A DNA stretch of 64,000 nucleotides from Myxacorys californica WJT36-NPBG1 (GCA_019359315.1 JAHHHO010000001.1:62001-126000), one strand, 5' to 3'. Positions 55,236 to 64,000 are shown, counted from the stretch's first letter. Numbers and translations are program-made. Notes: a model not told the origin generated them from the sequence alone.

Positions 55236-55634
55236 CTAAAGAAGATTATCTGTTGCCTTGCCAGAGAGGGTCTTACGATCGCGAGGACGAAAATCTGAGC
55301 AATTTACCGCGTCTTTAGTCAGCGCAAGATGAGGACTGACCGCGCACTTCACATAGGGATTATTGTGAAAAAAACTACACTTTTTGCAGGGAAGCTGAGC
55401 TGTTGGTGGCAAAGAATTCCGTTTTCTTTGATTCAGCTTCCACGTATCAGAAATTACACAAACCAGTGTTGCCCAGATTGCCACAAATCCGATGGGAACC
55501 AACAGAAGGGCCGCGTCATAGGTGACTGCATTTGAAGATGAATCAGAAATCTCTGGAGGTGTATCTCCTACAGAGGTTTGGGCATACAGCGCGTGGGATG
55601 CGGGCGGCAAGAAGTTTGACTCAGAAGACTGCAT
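55236..55634 (-). CDS. Small membrane protein with Cys motif
   Basis: A protein of 132 residues from the ATG at 55634. One membrane segment (AALLLVPIGFVAIWATLVCV, about 43-62) is followed by a conserved-looking Cys cluster CKKCSFFHNNPYVKCAV and NCSDFRPRD, giving a C-x2-C-x9-C pattern plus a fourth Cys. This pattern recurs in cyanobacterial hypothetical proteins. It might bind a metal or Fe-S cluster. Not recognised further. It ends 105 bp before the start of the phytochrome-like kinase on the same strand. Confidence 0.6.
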   Translation of the reverse strand: MQSSESNFLPPASHALYAQTSVGDTPPEISDSSSNAVTYDAALLLVPIGFVAIWATLVCVISDTWKLNQRKRNSLPPTAQLPCKKCSFFHNNPYVKCAVSPHLALTKDAVNCSDFRPRDRKTLSGKATDNLL

Positions 55635-56034
55635 GAGACATCTCAACTAAAAGGACAATAGACGCAGTAGCTTCTGCCTCACAGGGAAACACACTGAAGG
55701 TTCTGTGTGGGCTGATTGATCTTTAATTTTAGCGATCGCATAGTCAAATTATCTCTGTCAGGGGAGTTGGCTTCCTCGTTATCTGGGTATATCTACAGAG
55801 GGAATCGAGTTGCCTCGGAACGTGCGTTCAATTTGTTGTAACGGATGTGAATACAACTAATGATCGGTAGCATGGGTCAGAGCTAAATCACAACGAACTC
55901 GAAGGGTGTTGAAAAAATACAGTTGGAGAGTTCTAGGGTGAGTTTAGTTAACCTTGATGTCAGTTAAACCGATGTCAATTCGACCGTTAAGATCAGTGAA
56001 ACCGTTCAGTCAAAACAGATGTGGAGGATGAATT
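55635..56034. other. 400-bp intergenic region upstream of DUF4168 gene
   Basis: No gene seen. Near its right end are two similar 15-bp units, GATGTCAGTTAAACC and GATGTCAATTCGACC, followed by two looser copies (about 55960-56020). GGAGG lies seven bases before the downstream ATG. A HIP1-like site lies near 55733. Confidence 0.45.
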
Positions 56035-56523
56035 ATGCTCAAACGTGCTCTGATTGGGGGTTGCGTCATGGCGCTTGGACTAGTGGGCACGCTGCCTGCT
56101 AGCGCTCAGAAGGCTCCTGCCCCTGCTCCTCAGACCGCTCCTGCTACGTCTGTCAGTTCAGCAGATATGCAGAAATTTGCAAACGCGGTGAAGGAAATTT
56201 TAACGATTAGCAAAGCGTCAGAAACGGCAGCAGGGCAAGCCATTCGAGGAGAAGGTTTGACCGAGCAGCGCTTTGATGAGATCTACAAGTCTCAAAATGA
56301 GCCAAAGCAGAAGCCAGCAACGGCTGTCCAGCCGAAAGAACGCCAAAGCTACGATCGCGCGATCGCGAAATTAGTTAAGATCCAACAGGACAACGAAACT
56401 AAAGCATCGAAAGCGGTTCAGAATCAAGGCTTGAATCCTCAGCAGTTCGGTCAGATTTTTCAAGCTGTCAGAAACGATCCAAAGTTGCGCCAACAAGTTC
56501 AACAGATGATTCGGAGTAAATAG
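56035..56523 (+). CDS. DUF4168 secreted protein
   Basis: A 162-residue protein with signal peptide MLKRALIGGCVMALGLVG...PASA (cleavage about residue 24). It has a Pro/Ala linker, then two helical repeats, SADMQKFANAVKEILTIS and YDRAIAKLVKIQQDNETKAS, each followed by a QGLNPQQFGQIFQ-type segment. The end DPKLRQQVQQMI is typical of DUF4168, a family of secreted or membrane-proximal proteins of unknown role. GGAGG precedes the ATG by seven bases. A rho-independent terminator follows. Confidence 0.88.
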   Translation: MLKRALIGGCVMALGLVGTLPASAQKAPAPAPQTAPATSVSSADMQKFANAVKEILTISKASETAAGQAIRGEGLTEQRFDEIYKSQNEPKQKPATAVQPKERQSYDRAIAKLVKIQQDNETKASKAVQNQGLNPQQFGQIFQAVRNDPKLRQQVQQMIRSK

Positions 56524-56550
56524 AGCAGCTTTCACCTTTAATTGGGTTGT

Positions 56551-56573
56551 GGGGTGGGCAAAATGACCACCCC
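56551..56573 (+). terminator. Rho-independent terminator of DUF4168 gene
   Basis: A GC-rich 7-bp stem, GGGGTGG/CCACCCC, with a 9-nt loop, directly followed by TTTGTTTTTCT. It begins 28 bp after the stop codon. Confidence 0.85.
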
Positions 56574-56679
56574 TTTGTTTTTCTCTGCGTTTATAAATTA
56601 TAAAGTTGCGTCTAAAGAGTTTTATCGATGGAGCTTTTTTGCGACGGCTCTCACTCGGGCACATCAAAACTATGTACCA

Positions 56680-57618
56680 TTAACGCCCCCTAGAAAGATA
56701 TTTCTCTAAAAACGGTAGAATTCCCTCAGCTAACTGTTCTGGATACTCCTCGTGTAAGCCTAATGAACCAGGCATTCTGTGAACTTGCACGCTAGAAAAA
56801 TGCGCCAAAATTTCTACTTCCTGACGAGATTTCGGCGGCATGTCTTCCCCAACTACCATCATGACAGGCACTAGAAGAGGCTGAAACCAGTTAAACCAAT
56901 CTTCTCGCTTTTTCACCAGATCCAATCCTCCGGTTACAAAAGCAGCTGGACCAAATCGCGCTCCATTGGCTTGAGTGACCTGCCACTTACGCTCAATAAA
57001 ATCTGGGGTCAGGTTCTTTTCCTCAACAAAAACGTGACGGCGATACATTGATTTGAGAAAGTCAGGTTTGGTCGTGAGGGAGTACAAGAATTGACCTAAG
57101 ATGGGCACATTGATCAACCGTTGCACCAAGCGATACGCCCAACGGCGATTTCCTATCATCTTGTTCATCATGGTAGGCAAAGGTCCGCGCCAAGTTGGAG
57201 CGACAAGCACGACCCATTTCCAGGGAATCGGTTGCCGCTGTGCTAGTTGCATAACATAGCCGGCGGCATGTCCAGCCGCAATTACAACGACTGGCTCTTG
57301 GAATATAGTTCTTACAAAGTCTCGTAGACAAGCTTCTAGTACAACCGGAGTGTACGAGATCGCAGGACGAGACGATTCTCCAAATCCTATCCAATCGAGC
57401 ACAAAAACCTGATATTTATGAGCCAACTGCTCCGCTAAGCCTCTCATTTCAAGTCGGCTAGATACTGTACTCAAGGATGGCAGCAGCAGAATGGGCTTTC
57501 CTTCGCCCAACACCTCATAGACTGTTGTGACTGGCTTTCCTTTCCAACTCCAGTGGTGTTCGTGAATGCTGCCGCCAATACTAAATGGAGAGAATTCGGC
57601 GGCAGAAGTATTGCTCAT
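56680..57618 (-). CDS. Alpha/beta-hydrolase fold protein lacking the nucleophile Ser
   Basis: A 312-residue protein of the alpha/beta-hydrolase superfamily. The oxyanion-side PILLLPSLSTVSSRLEMRGL and VFVLDWIGFGESSRP are normal. At the nucleophile elbow, however, AAGHAAGYV has Ala118 where Ser, Cys or Asp is expected (G-x-S-x-G). The acid GED (about 258) and the His in SLGLHEEYP (about 288) appear present. The change probably abolishes ordinary hydrolysis, so the protein may be a binding or regulatory homologue, as with some plant and cyanobacterial members. Single gene, function unknown. Confidence 0.85.
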   Translation of the reverse strand: MSNTSAAEFSPFSIGGSIHEHHWSWKGKPVTTVYEVLGEGKPILLLPSLSTVSSRLEMRGLAEQLAHKYQVFVLDWIGFGESSRPAISYTPVVLEACLRDFVRTIFQEPVVVIAAGHAAGYVMQLAQRQPIPWKWVVLVAPTWRGPLPTMMNKMIGNRRWAYRLVQRLINVPILGQFLYSLTTKPDFLKSMYRRHVFVEEKNLTPDFIERKWQVTQANGARFGPAAFVTGGLDLVKKREDWFNWFQPLLVPVMMVVGEDMPPKSRQEVEILAHFSSVQVHRMPGSLGLHEEYPEQLAEGILPFLEKYLSRGR

Positions 57619-57674
57619 GGATCTATCCTCGTCGGCGAGTCACAACGTCGAAATCCTATTTTCCAACAAAAAGG

Positions 57675-57696
57675 GTAGCCTGCAGCATTCGGCTAC
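57675..57696 (-). terminator. Rho-independent terminator of PEP-CTERM gene
   Basis: On the minus strand, GTAGCC-N10-GGCTAC is followed by CCTTTTTGTT. It lies 43 bp past the stop of the PEP-CTERM gene. Confidence 0.8.
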
Positions 57697-57738
57697 AGAC
57701 TACCCACCACGCACGGAGGTGAAAATGAGTAGAAAAGC

Positions 57739-58557
57739 TTATTCAGCCGCTTTGTTCTGGCGACGGCGACGCACTACTAAACCAGCTGCACTTAGACCTA
57801 GAAGAGACAGCGTAACCGAAGGCTCAGGAACTCTCTGACCTGTCAGATCCCTAAAGTTTTTCTCGCCAATGTCAACGACAAAAACGGTATCGTTAAAGTC
57901 GCGATCGGAGTTTTCGTTCTTGCCGCCCGATGCATTTTTAGCACCATAGAGGTCTTCAAAGCCGATCAAGAGATAGCGCTTGTCTACTGCGTAAGCGACA
58001 GCATGCTGCAACCCGTCAGCGTTCATTCCGGTCTGGGTGCCGAAAATATTGGCATTGGTGCCTCGGTTAGCACCGTCTGCTCGCAGGAAGAAATCTAGCT
58101 GAGAACCGCCTTTGATGTTCCCTACACTGACGCTATCGCCAAGCTTTAATTTCCCGCCGCTAGAACCCATAACGCAGCCTGAACCTGCGGCATTAGAACA
58201 AGAAAGATCATTAAACAGCATTCCAGCGGTGTTTGTCTTCCCGGTTGAGGTGAAGGCAAGCTGGTTACGATAGCCTGCCCCTTCATTGATGAAGCTTACT
58301 GTCACGTTGTGGTCGTACTTCAGAAATAACTTGGTTGGATCGAGCAAATACTGACCGCTGTTAGGAATTTCAATACTCTCTTTCTGCACGTATTTTTGGT
58401 ATGGTGCATCGTCAAAACCAGACTGTGCTTTGCTAGAGATGGTAGGCTGTGTCCAGGAGCTATTCCAAGTGAAGGCAGACGCAGATGAAGTGTTAGAAAG
58501 TGTACCAGCGATCGTGGCAGTGGCCATTACCAAACCGGTTAAAAGTTGCGTTTTCAT
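57739..58557 (-). CDS. PEP-CTERM protein with DUF4114 domain
   Basis: A secreted protein of 272 residues from the ATG at 58557. It has a signal peptide (MKTQLLTGLVMATATIAG to SSASA), a body of beta-rich sequence, and a DUF4114-type end (YLLIGFEDLYGAKNASGG ... NSDRDFNDTVFVVDIG), whose Asp-rich D-x-D-F-N-D motif suggests calcium binding. The C-terminus is a sorting signal: VPEPSVTLSLLGLSAAGLVV followed by RRRR. PEP-CTERM proteins are processed by exosortase and are linked to exopolysaccharide export. No exosortase gene is in the window. Confidence 0.93.
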   Translation of the reverse strand: MKTQLLTGLVMATATIAGTLSNTSSASAFTWNSSWTQPTISSKAQSGFDDAPYQKYVQKESIEIPNSGQYLLDPTKLFLKYDHNVTVSFINEGAGYRNQLAFTSTGKTNTAGMLFNDLSCSNAAGSGCVMGSSGGKLKLGDSVSVGNIKGGSQLDFFLRADGANRGTNANIFGTQTGMNADGLQHAVAYAVDKRYLLIGFEDLYGAKNASGGKNENSDRDFNDTVFVVDIGEKNFRDLTGQRVPEPSVTLSLLGLSAAGLVVRRRRQNKAAE

Positions 58558-58950
58558 GGACGGTAAAGATTTAAGGTGAAGTGCAGCTAACTCTATCAAC
58601 AGCGCTCTTAGAGTAATTCCTCTAAACCAGTGGTTCTACAAAGCGCAATGTAACTTCTATCACTTCTAACAGATTCTTCTACTCAACCGCCAGTCCTGAG
58701 AGCGGCTTTGCCCGACTCTTTATTGCAAATTGCTTTAAGTGCTGGATGTACCGTAATTTCAATGCTGCTAGTCCCCAATCTCGTGGAGAAGAAGGCTCCT
58801 ATTCTAAGTAGCATCGCTGGGAAAACAGGTTGATATAACCGTATACACAAATATGCTTAGTAAAGTTTTGAACAAGCTACGAAGGGATCACTGGTTTAAC
58901 GAGCAACAAGTACATAGAAAACGCTTCCTTCCGGAACTCAACACAAATTA
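58558..58950. other. 393-bp intergenic region
   Basis: No gene or repeat recognised. It holds the promoter of the PEP-CTERM gene and the end of the channel gene transcript. Confidence 0.4.
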
Positions 58951-60018
58951 TTAATGGCGCTGCCAAACACGAGAACTGCCGTAGAGCATCCTACGCTTGA
59001 CGACAAATTTTTTGACAAATTGAGGAGTATCGCCACGATGCCCTAACACGATTACAACATCGTCTTTTGTCAGAACCGTGGACTGAGGAGGGTGAGTTAG
59101 CGTTGTCCCATCGGTACGACGAATCGCAACAATAATAAATGTGCCTTTGCTGCGGACTTCGATGTCTCCAATCGTTGCTCCGACCATCGGAGAGTTTGGC
59201 GCGATCGCAACTTCATCAACCTGAATGTCTAGCTGTGCAAGTAATTCATTTAATGTCATTTGACCATCATCTTGATTAAAGAGGTCTAGGGTTGCGGGAT
59301 GAGTAATCATATGCGCCATTCGCAGCCCACTAATCGTGGCGGGGAGTACAACTTGATCGGCTCCAGCTAATCGAAGTTTTTTCTCAGTAGACGGCAGTTC
59401 ACCACGCGCCAGAATCATCAGGTTTGGATTGAGTTCACGGGCAGTGAGCGTGATGAATACATTAGTAGCGTCATCCGGTAAAACGGTTGCCAATACTTTG
59501 GCGCGATCGATACCCACGGCATACAGCACCGTTTCATCGGTAGCATTCCCCAGCCGCACAAGATAGCCCATCTCTTCTGCTTTTTCGAGCCGTTCAGGGT
59601 TAGTGTCAATCACAATAAAGGGAATTTTGGCCTCCATCAGTTGGCGCGACAAAATCTGACCCATGCGACCAAACCCACAGATGATAACGTGATTCCTTGA
59701 GGTCTCGATGGTACGTGTCATGCGTCTTGTTCCCAATACTTGATTAATTTCGCCCTCGGTGATCATCTGTACGAAGCCGCCTACGAGGTAAATGGTTGAA
59801 GATGTGCCTCCAACGATCACGAGCATGGTGAAGATTTTGAGCGCCGGTGTATCGATGGGGCGGACTTCACCATAGCCAACGCCAAACGTGGTAATCACAA
59901 CCATGTAGAGCGCGTCTAGTAGTGACCAACCTGCAAGCCTATAGCCTGTAACGGCAATGATAACGGTAGCAATTAAGAAAAGTGCGCCCGTCAGGATGCG
60001 TTTGAGTGGTGCTTGCAT
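58951..60018 (-). CDS. Potassium channel with RCK/TrkA domains
   Basis: A protein of 355 residues from the ATG at 60018. Two membrane segments (about 8-28 and 58-80) flank a pore helix and selectivity filter TTFGVGYGEV, which matches the K+ channel TVGYGD pattern with Val/Tyr kept and Glu for Asp. A cytoplasmic TrkA_N/RCK domain follows, with HVIICGFGRMGQIL and VIDTNPERL (NAD-binding fold), then TrkA_C (GATIGDIEVRSKG to VVIVLGHRGD). The layout is that of MthK-like, ligand-gated two-TM potassium channels. Upstream is a HerA-like ATPase, 296 bp away. Confidence 0.9.
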   Translation of the reverse strand: MQAPLKRILTGALFLIATVIIAVTGYRLAGWSLLDALYMVVITTFGVGYGEVRPIDTPALKIFTMLVIVGGTSSTIYLVGGFVQMITEGEINQVLGTRRMTRTIETSRNHVIICGFGRMGQILSRQLMEAKIPFIVIDTNPERLEKAEEMGYLVRLGNATDETVLYAVGIDRAKVLATVLPDDATNVFITLTARELNPNLMILARGELPSTEKKLRLAGADQVVLPATISGLRMAHMITHPATLDLFNQDDGQMTLNELLAQLDIQVDEVAIAPNSPMVGATIGDIEVRSKGTFIIVAIRRTDGTTLTHPPQSTVLTKDDVVIVLGHRGDTPQFVKKFVVKRRMLYGSSRVWQRH

Positions 60019-60233
60019 AGTCGAGTTTCTAGAGCTTCGGAAGTCGCTCAGCCTGTGATTTAAATGTTTCAAAACTTACGCAAATATGTAAGCTCTATTT
60101 ATATAAAGTATAGTGATGTCTCGGAAAACTCCCGTATCTAAGGGAACTTCTTGAATCAGTCTGGGCAGAAGTCGGTGCATGGAATCCATGTCTACTCGTA
60201 CTGGACTCCAAGAGATGATCAGCATGACAAAAC

Positions 60234-60256
60234 GGCGATTGGCTTTGCCAATCGCC
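60234..60256. other. Perfect 10-bp stem hairpin in intergenic region
   Basis: GGCGATTGGC-TTT-GCCAATCGCC lies between the ATPase gene and the channel gene, both on the minus strand. There is no T-run in the minus direction. It may be a dispersed palindrome or a terminator. Confidence 0.6.
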
Positions 60257-60313
60257 AGAGGATTGCTCATTACCAATTTCTGCGACGATCGCGACAAGAC
60301 GGAGCAGCGCATT

Positions 60314-62023
60314 CTAGAAGCCTAAATCCGCTTTTGCGGCTTGGGCCGCTTGAAGGACTTTCTCATCGGGCAATTCTTCCCAAGCCGTATCGCCAATTTC
60401 GGCGTAGAACGTTTCGTCGTAGGGGCGAGTGCGGATGACCACAGGCATGGGAACCGCATGACCTAGAATTAGGGCTTGCTGTTTGGAGTCGAGTTTGGAT
60501 AACACCGATCGCAAACTCTGCCCGCCGGAAACGCCTGTAAAGATGGCTTCAATGTCTTTCTCATCGTTGAGCAGAGCAGTAATGCGAGTTCCGATTTGAG
60601 ACATGACTTCATTATCGATCCCTGATGGACGCTGATCGACGACCAACAGAGTCACAAAGTACTTTCTCATTTCCCGCGCGATCGTACCAAAAATAGTTTG
60701 CCCCACAGTAGATGGATCGAGGAATCGATGGGCTTCTTCGATTGTGACTACCAATTGCTGCGGACGGTCTTTGATGTCTTTAGTTTGCAAAAAATACTCT
60801 GCTTTCCGCACGTAAGCTTGGTGAATTCGGCGGGCAATAATATTTGTCGCCAGCATATACGACAGCATGTTTGACTGAGAACCAAACTCAATCACCACAT
60901 GCTTTCCACTTTCGATGGCCTCTAGAATCTGACTGACGTAATTATGAGGACAACTGCTGCGAATATATTTGAGGTCATCCAACCGATTCAGTTTGCGCTG
61001 TAATGCCATGATGGAAGACTTGCTGCCCATCTTAGTTTCACAAAATTCTTGAATTTCGCCGTTACTCATCGTCAGTAGGCGATTAATCCACGATTTACCA
61101 AATTCGTTTCGTAGAATAACAGCGTTTTCTAAACTCGCTTCCGAAAGATTCAGTTCGCCGCGCACTAGCATCAAATCTTCGACATCGATTTGGTCGTAGC
61201 TCACGTATAGTTCTTGAGCATCTCGAACGCCTCTGCGTTTGGTCGATTCCGGATCGAGGGTAAAAATTTGAACTTGTCCCGGAAACAATTGACGCAAGCC
61301 TTTGACTGTGCTGAACTGTTTGCCTTCGCGAGCTGCCTCCCAGCCGTATTCGGAGTGCATATCAAAAATGAGATTGACGGCGGCTTGTTTGCGAACAATG
61401 CCAGCGAGGAGCAAGCGTGTCAAAAAGGATTTTCCGGTTCCAGATTTACCAAAAACGCCGTTACTGCGTTCGACAAAGCGATCGAGGTCTAGACAAACCG
61501 GAACTTCCATATCAATCGGTTGCCCGATCGCAAAGTTGCGTCGGTGGGGGTCGTCTTCCCAGCCAAACACCGCGCGAAAGTCACGTTCACTGGCGTCAAA
61601 CACCTGACTAAAGTGGCTTGGAATCGTCTTAACGGGAAGCAATTCTATGGCTTCACCAGTGTTGGACTCGAACGATGCTAACTTTGAGGTCTTCTTCTTT
61701 CCATTCGTCGCTGGCTTTACCTCTGTTCCCTCTTGAGGCGTGAACATCAGCATCGGCGAAAGTTCGATCGTGCCGTAAGTACCACTGCCTGCCAGTACTT
61801 CTTGTAGAAAGAAATTGTTCGGTTCGGGAGGATTTGCCAGAATGCGTTGACTTGCAGTGCCGAGCGATACGTCCGTCAACATGCAGAAGAAGCGCGATCG
61901 CACTCCCTGAACTACCAAAAACTTACCAACTCGCATTTCTTCGACGGACACATCAGGATGAAGCCGTACCTCCAAACCTTTGCTTAACGACCCTTGAATG
62001 ACTGACCCTAATGGCTTATCCAT
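60314..62023 (-). CDS. HerA-like ATPase (DUF87)
   Basis: A 569-residue ATPase of the HerA/FtsK superfamily. The N-terminal domain has VGKFLVVQGVRSRFFCMLTDV, like the HAS-barrel of HerA. The motor domain has Walker A GKSGTGKS (192-199), Walker B VVTIEEAHRF and a sensor GTRITALLND. HerA translocates or unwinds DNA, usually with the nuclease NurA for end resection. No NurA-like gene is visible here. A long DLDRFVERSNG loop before Walker A is also typical. Start ATG clear. Confidence 0.88.
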   Translation of the reverse strand: MDKPLGSVIQGSLSKGLEVRLHPDVSVEEMRVGKFLVVQGVRSRFFCMLTDVSLGTASQRILANPPEPNNFFLQEVLAGSGTYGTIELSPMLMFTPQEGTEVKPATNGKKKTSKLASFESNTGEAIELLPVKTIPSHFSQVFDASERDFRAVFGWEDDPHRRNFAIGQPIDMEVPVCLDLDRFVERSNGVFGKSGTGKSFLTRLLLAGIVRKQAAVNLIFDMHSEYGWEAAREGKQFSTVKGLRQLFPGQVQIFTLDPESTKRRGVRDAQELYVSYDQIDVEDLMLVRGELNLSEASLENAVILRNEFGKSWINRLLTMSNGEIQEFCETKMGSKSSIMALQRKLNRLDDLKYIRSSCPHNYVSQILEAIESGKHVVIEFGSQSNMLSYMLATNIIARRIHQAYVRKAEYFLQTKDIKDRPQQLVVTIEEAHRFLDPSTVGQTIFGTIAREMRKYFVTLLVVDQRPSGIDNEVMSQIGTRITALLNDEKDIEAIFTGVSGGQSLRSVLSKLDSKQQALILGHAVPMPVVIRTRPYDETFYAEIGDTAWEELPDEKVLQAAQAAKADLGF

Positions 62024-62199
62024 AATCTAATGTGTAGTTTGGAATGCGTAATTATGAGGTGTTGTTTAGAAGGTACGTGTTGATCTTAAAACATGTTGGG
62101 TCAGATGTACTAAAAACGCCAATCTCAAATCGTTTCTGTTTTGCTTTCTACATTAAAAATTGTGCTATACGTGCCTTGTGAAAAATAAGCTGTCTGACA

Positions 62200-63924
62200 A
62201 TGAATTCGTTCAACCCGTTCATAAACCTAACAACATTTTTAAGCCAGAGACTTCCCATCGAACAATCTTGGCTACTGTTTCTTCAGTTTGGTTTGGTTGG
62301 AGCGATATTTACGGTTCTTCTTCTACCCATTAAAACTCGACTAAATCTTAAGTCTCGAAAAGTTCAGATTGGTTTCGTGATCGCTGCATTCGCTCCAATT
62401 CTAAATTATTTGTGTTTCGTTATTACTTATCTTGCTTCTCCTACATTTGCTGATCCGGCTGAAGCGAATGTTGCATCTGTATCTTGGCTCTTTCAAACCG
62501 GACATCCGCTCTATCCTGCCCTTGATGCCGCAGAGCGTTATATCAATAATTACGGTTCATCTTTATATATTATTCAAGGGCTATTTCTTAACGTACTTCA
62601 ACCCAGCTTCTTTAGTGTAAAACTTGCAGGTTGTTTAGCAGGAATATTGAGCTTATTTGTTAGCTTTCTACTGTTTAAACAACGCCTAAACTTTAGTTTG
62701 GCAATTTTAGGATGTGGATTGACTAGCTTATGGTTTCTCGCTCTAACCTCGGCAACAGGACTTGTAACATCCTCATTTTGGGTGAGACCTGATTCGCTGC
62801 TGCTGCTTTGCACAACGGTGGGACTATTTTTAGCGGCTTATGGAAACAAATGGGGCGCTCTTATAGGAAGCGCGATCGCACTCGGCATCAGCACTAATCT
62901 CAAAATTACAGCGCTGCTTCATTTCTTACCGATTTACGTGTTGCTACTCCAACGCTTCGGACTTGGTTATACCTTTGTTTCGTTCATCGGATCTGGAGCC
63001 GTGGCGCTTGCTCCCTTTATGCTCTGCTCAAATGTCTCACTCACTAATTATTTAATCTGGCTGCGTCAAGTCGGACACAAAGGGATCAACCCCGAACAGG
63101 TGACGAAGAACTTATTGTGGATGGGATATATCAGTGTACCAACTGCGATCGCGGCGTTGCAACTGCTCTGCACAAATGCACAATACTTCCAACAATGGCT
63201 CTGGCAGCACGGAGCATATTTGCTTGTTCTTATTCCTTGTATTGGAGTGACTGCGATCGCGGGTGCAACGCGTGGAGCATTGGAAAATAATATGCTTCCG
63301 TTTGTTCCACTATTCATTTATTTATTAAGCGATTTGATTGAGAAGAGTTCGCAGCCCCATGAGCGCAGCCATAAGCAATGGGTTAAATTTGTGACTTTCC
63401 TTAGTATCAGTGCTGCATTGGCATTTATAGTATCAATTTCTCTCACTGTATATTCAACTGAAGTGCCGTTATTGCGATTGGTGAATGGAACGAGTAATCC
63501 TTTGGAGCTTGGCAAAGCCAATCGCGTTGTGCAAGACCTTAAGCGGGTTATGCAAGTCTATGGAAAAAGTGAGGCTAATGATAATGGAATTGCGATGGGG
63601 TATGGATCAAGTTACCCTCTAGCGGCTTACCGACCTATGTTAGTGTTTGCAAACAATCCTTATTTGTTAGATTCTGCATCACTAATGGAAATGCAAGCAT
63701 CAGGACTCAACAATACACCTGAGAATACGCTGAACGCTATTAGAACATGCCGAATTCAAAGCTGGTTAATTCCTAAAAATGAAAAACCCTTCGAGGTTTA
63801 CAGCTACTATCCCCCGCTTCAAAAGCTATTTAGCGATCAATTTAAACAAGAATTCAGACAACAATATGAACGGCGAGAGCAAACCGAATTCTATGATGTT
63901 TGGGTTTGCAAAAATCAATCGTAG
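62200..63924 (+). CDS. GT39-like membrane glycosyltransferase or related protein
   Basis: A 574-residue membrane protein with about ten to eleven hydrophobic segments. The first periplasmic loop contains SPTFADPAEANVASVSWLFQTGHPLYP, the acidic, Arg-poor type of loop seen in ArnT/PMT-like (GT39/DUF2029) transferases that use lipid-linked sugars. The C-terminal part is an extracytoplasmic domain (YGSSYPLAAYRPMLVFANN). It diverges from the HerA-like gene. Acceptor unknown. A stem CAATCGTAGAA/TTCTACGATTG (63916-63953) includes its stop codon. Confidence 0.7.
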   Translation: MNSFNPFINLTTFLSQRLPIEQSWLLFLQFGLVGAIFTVLLLPIKTRLNLKSRKVQIGFVIAAFAPILNYLCFVITYLASPTFADPAEANVASVSWLFQTGHPLYPALDAAERYINNYGSSLYIIQGLFLNVLQPSFFSVKLAGCLAGILSLFVSFLLFKQRLNFSLAILGCGLTSLWFLALTSATGLVTSSFWVRPDSLLLLCTTVGLFLAAYGNKWGALIGSAIALGISTNLKITALLHFLPIYVLLLQRFGLGYTFVSFIGSGAVALAPFMLCSNVSLTNYLIWLRQVGHKGINPEQVTKNLLWMGYISVPTAIAALQLLCTNAQYFQQWLWQHGAYLLVLIPCIGVTAIAGATRGALENNMLPFVPLFIYLLSDLIEKSSQPHERSHKQWVKFVTFLSISAALAFIVSISLTVYSTEVPLLRLVNGTSNPLELGKANRVVQDLKRVMQVYGKSEANDNGIAMGYGSSYPLAAYRPMLVFANNPYLLDSASLMEMQASGLNNTPENTLNAIRTCRIQSWLIPKNEKPFEVYSYYPPLQKLFSDQFKQEFRQQYERREQTEFYDVWVCKNQS

Positions 63925-63953
63925 AAACGTTACTTGGAATGCTTCTACGATTG
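63916..63953 (+). terminator. Hairpin at end of GT39-like gene
   Basis: An 11-bp perfect stem with a 16-nt loop spans the stop codon of the preceding gene and is followed by ATAAAAATTGTTTG. Likely terminator or 3' end stem. Confidence 0.5.
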
Positions 63954-64000
63954 ATAAAAATTGTTTGTCGTTATTGTTTAGTCAATATTGATTGACGTTG

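Noticed and set aside
60076-60312. A 78-codon minus-strand frame upstream of the channel gene
   Set aside because: It runs through a hairpin and has no recognisable protein features or ribosome site.

Overview
The window is a stretch of cyanobacterial chromosome. The palindrome GCGATCGC (HIP1) is scattered through it, and many genes are of cyanobacterial type: a fused BgtB-type transporter, a DUF1400 hydrolase, a DUF4168 protein, a PEP-CTERM protein, a Cph2-like (knotless) phytochrome kinase, and the rpsB-tsf pair. Gene content and the loose spacing suggest a Leptolyngbya-like filamentous form, but the species cannot be fixed from sequence alone.

Layout. (1) 1-3081: the end of a nonribosomal peptide synthetase (adenylation, carrier and reductase domains) running in from the left edge. 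(2) 3144-19114: an exopolysaccharide locus. It holds a glycosidase and a Wzc-like tyrosine kinase, a Wzy/O-antigen-ligase protein, a seven-gene minus-strand operon (GT2, Wzx flippase, DUF6625-like protein, three GT4 enzymes, a GH68/GH32-like hydrolase), a 0.9 kb gap, then a WecG/TagA and a GT14-like transferase on the plus strand. (3) 19338-24585: redox enzymes (SDR, Old Yellow Enzyme, aldo/keto reductase, FAD oxidoreductase) and a 21-bp tandem repeat array. (4) 24826-32483: a small hypothetical protein, a SpeD-like protein, a CHASE3-GAF histidine kinase with two response regulators, and a GGDEF-EAL protein. (5) 32540-40719: an IS1-type transposase remnant, a secreted hydrolase, a desaturase, and an SsuABC/TauABC-like importer whose genes are interleaved with a cysteine hydrolase and a metallo-beta-lactamase-fold hydrolase.

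(6) 40898-48003: oligopeptidase B, a MITE-like element starting at its stop codon, the bgtA/bgtB amino-acid importer, and a phosphoketolase-family enzyme. (7) 48203-50043: a 48-residue small protein, then tsf and rpsB. (8) 50251-62023: membrane and anchored hypothetical proteins, the phytochrome-like kinase, a DUF4168 protein, an alpha/beta hydrolase whose nucleophile is Ala, a PEP-CTERM protein, a K+ channel/TrkA protein and a HerA-like ATPase. (9) 62200-63924: a GT39-like membrane protein.

No CRISPR array, tRNA, rRNA or complete insertion sequence was seen. The least ordinary signals are: the 244-bp inverted-repeat element carrying palindromic 21-bp repeats (42986-43229) and a second 21-bp array (22823-23011); the knotless phytochrome with an extra Cys-His GAF; the SpeD-like protein that keeps its catalytic residues but has an altered neighbourhood; the interleaved transporter-hydrolase locus; and the IS1 remnant broken by a perfect 55-bp duplication.
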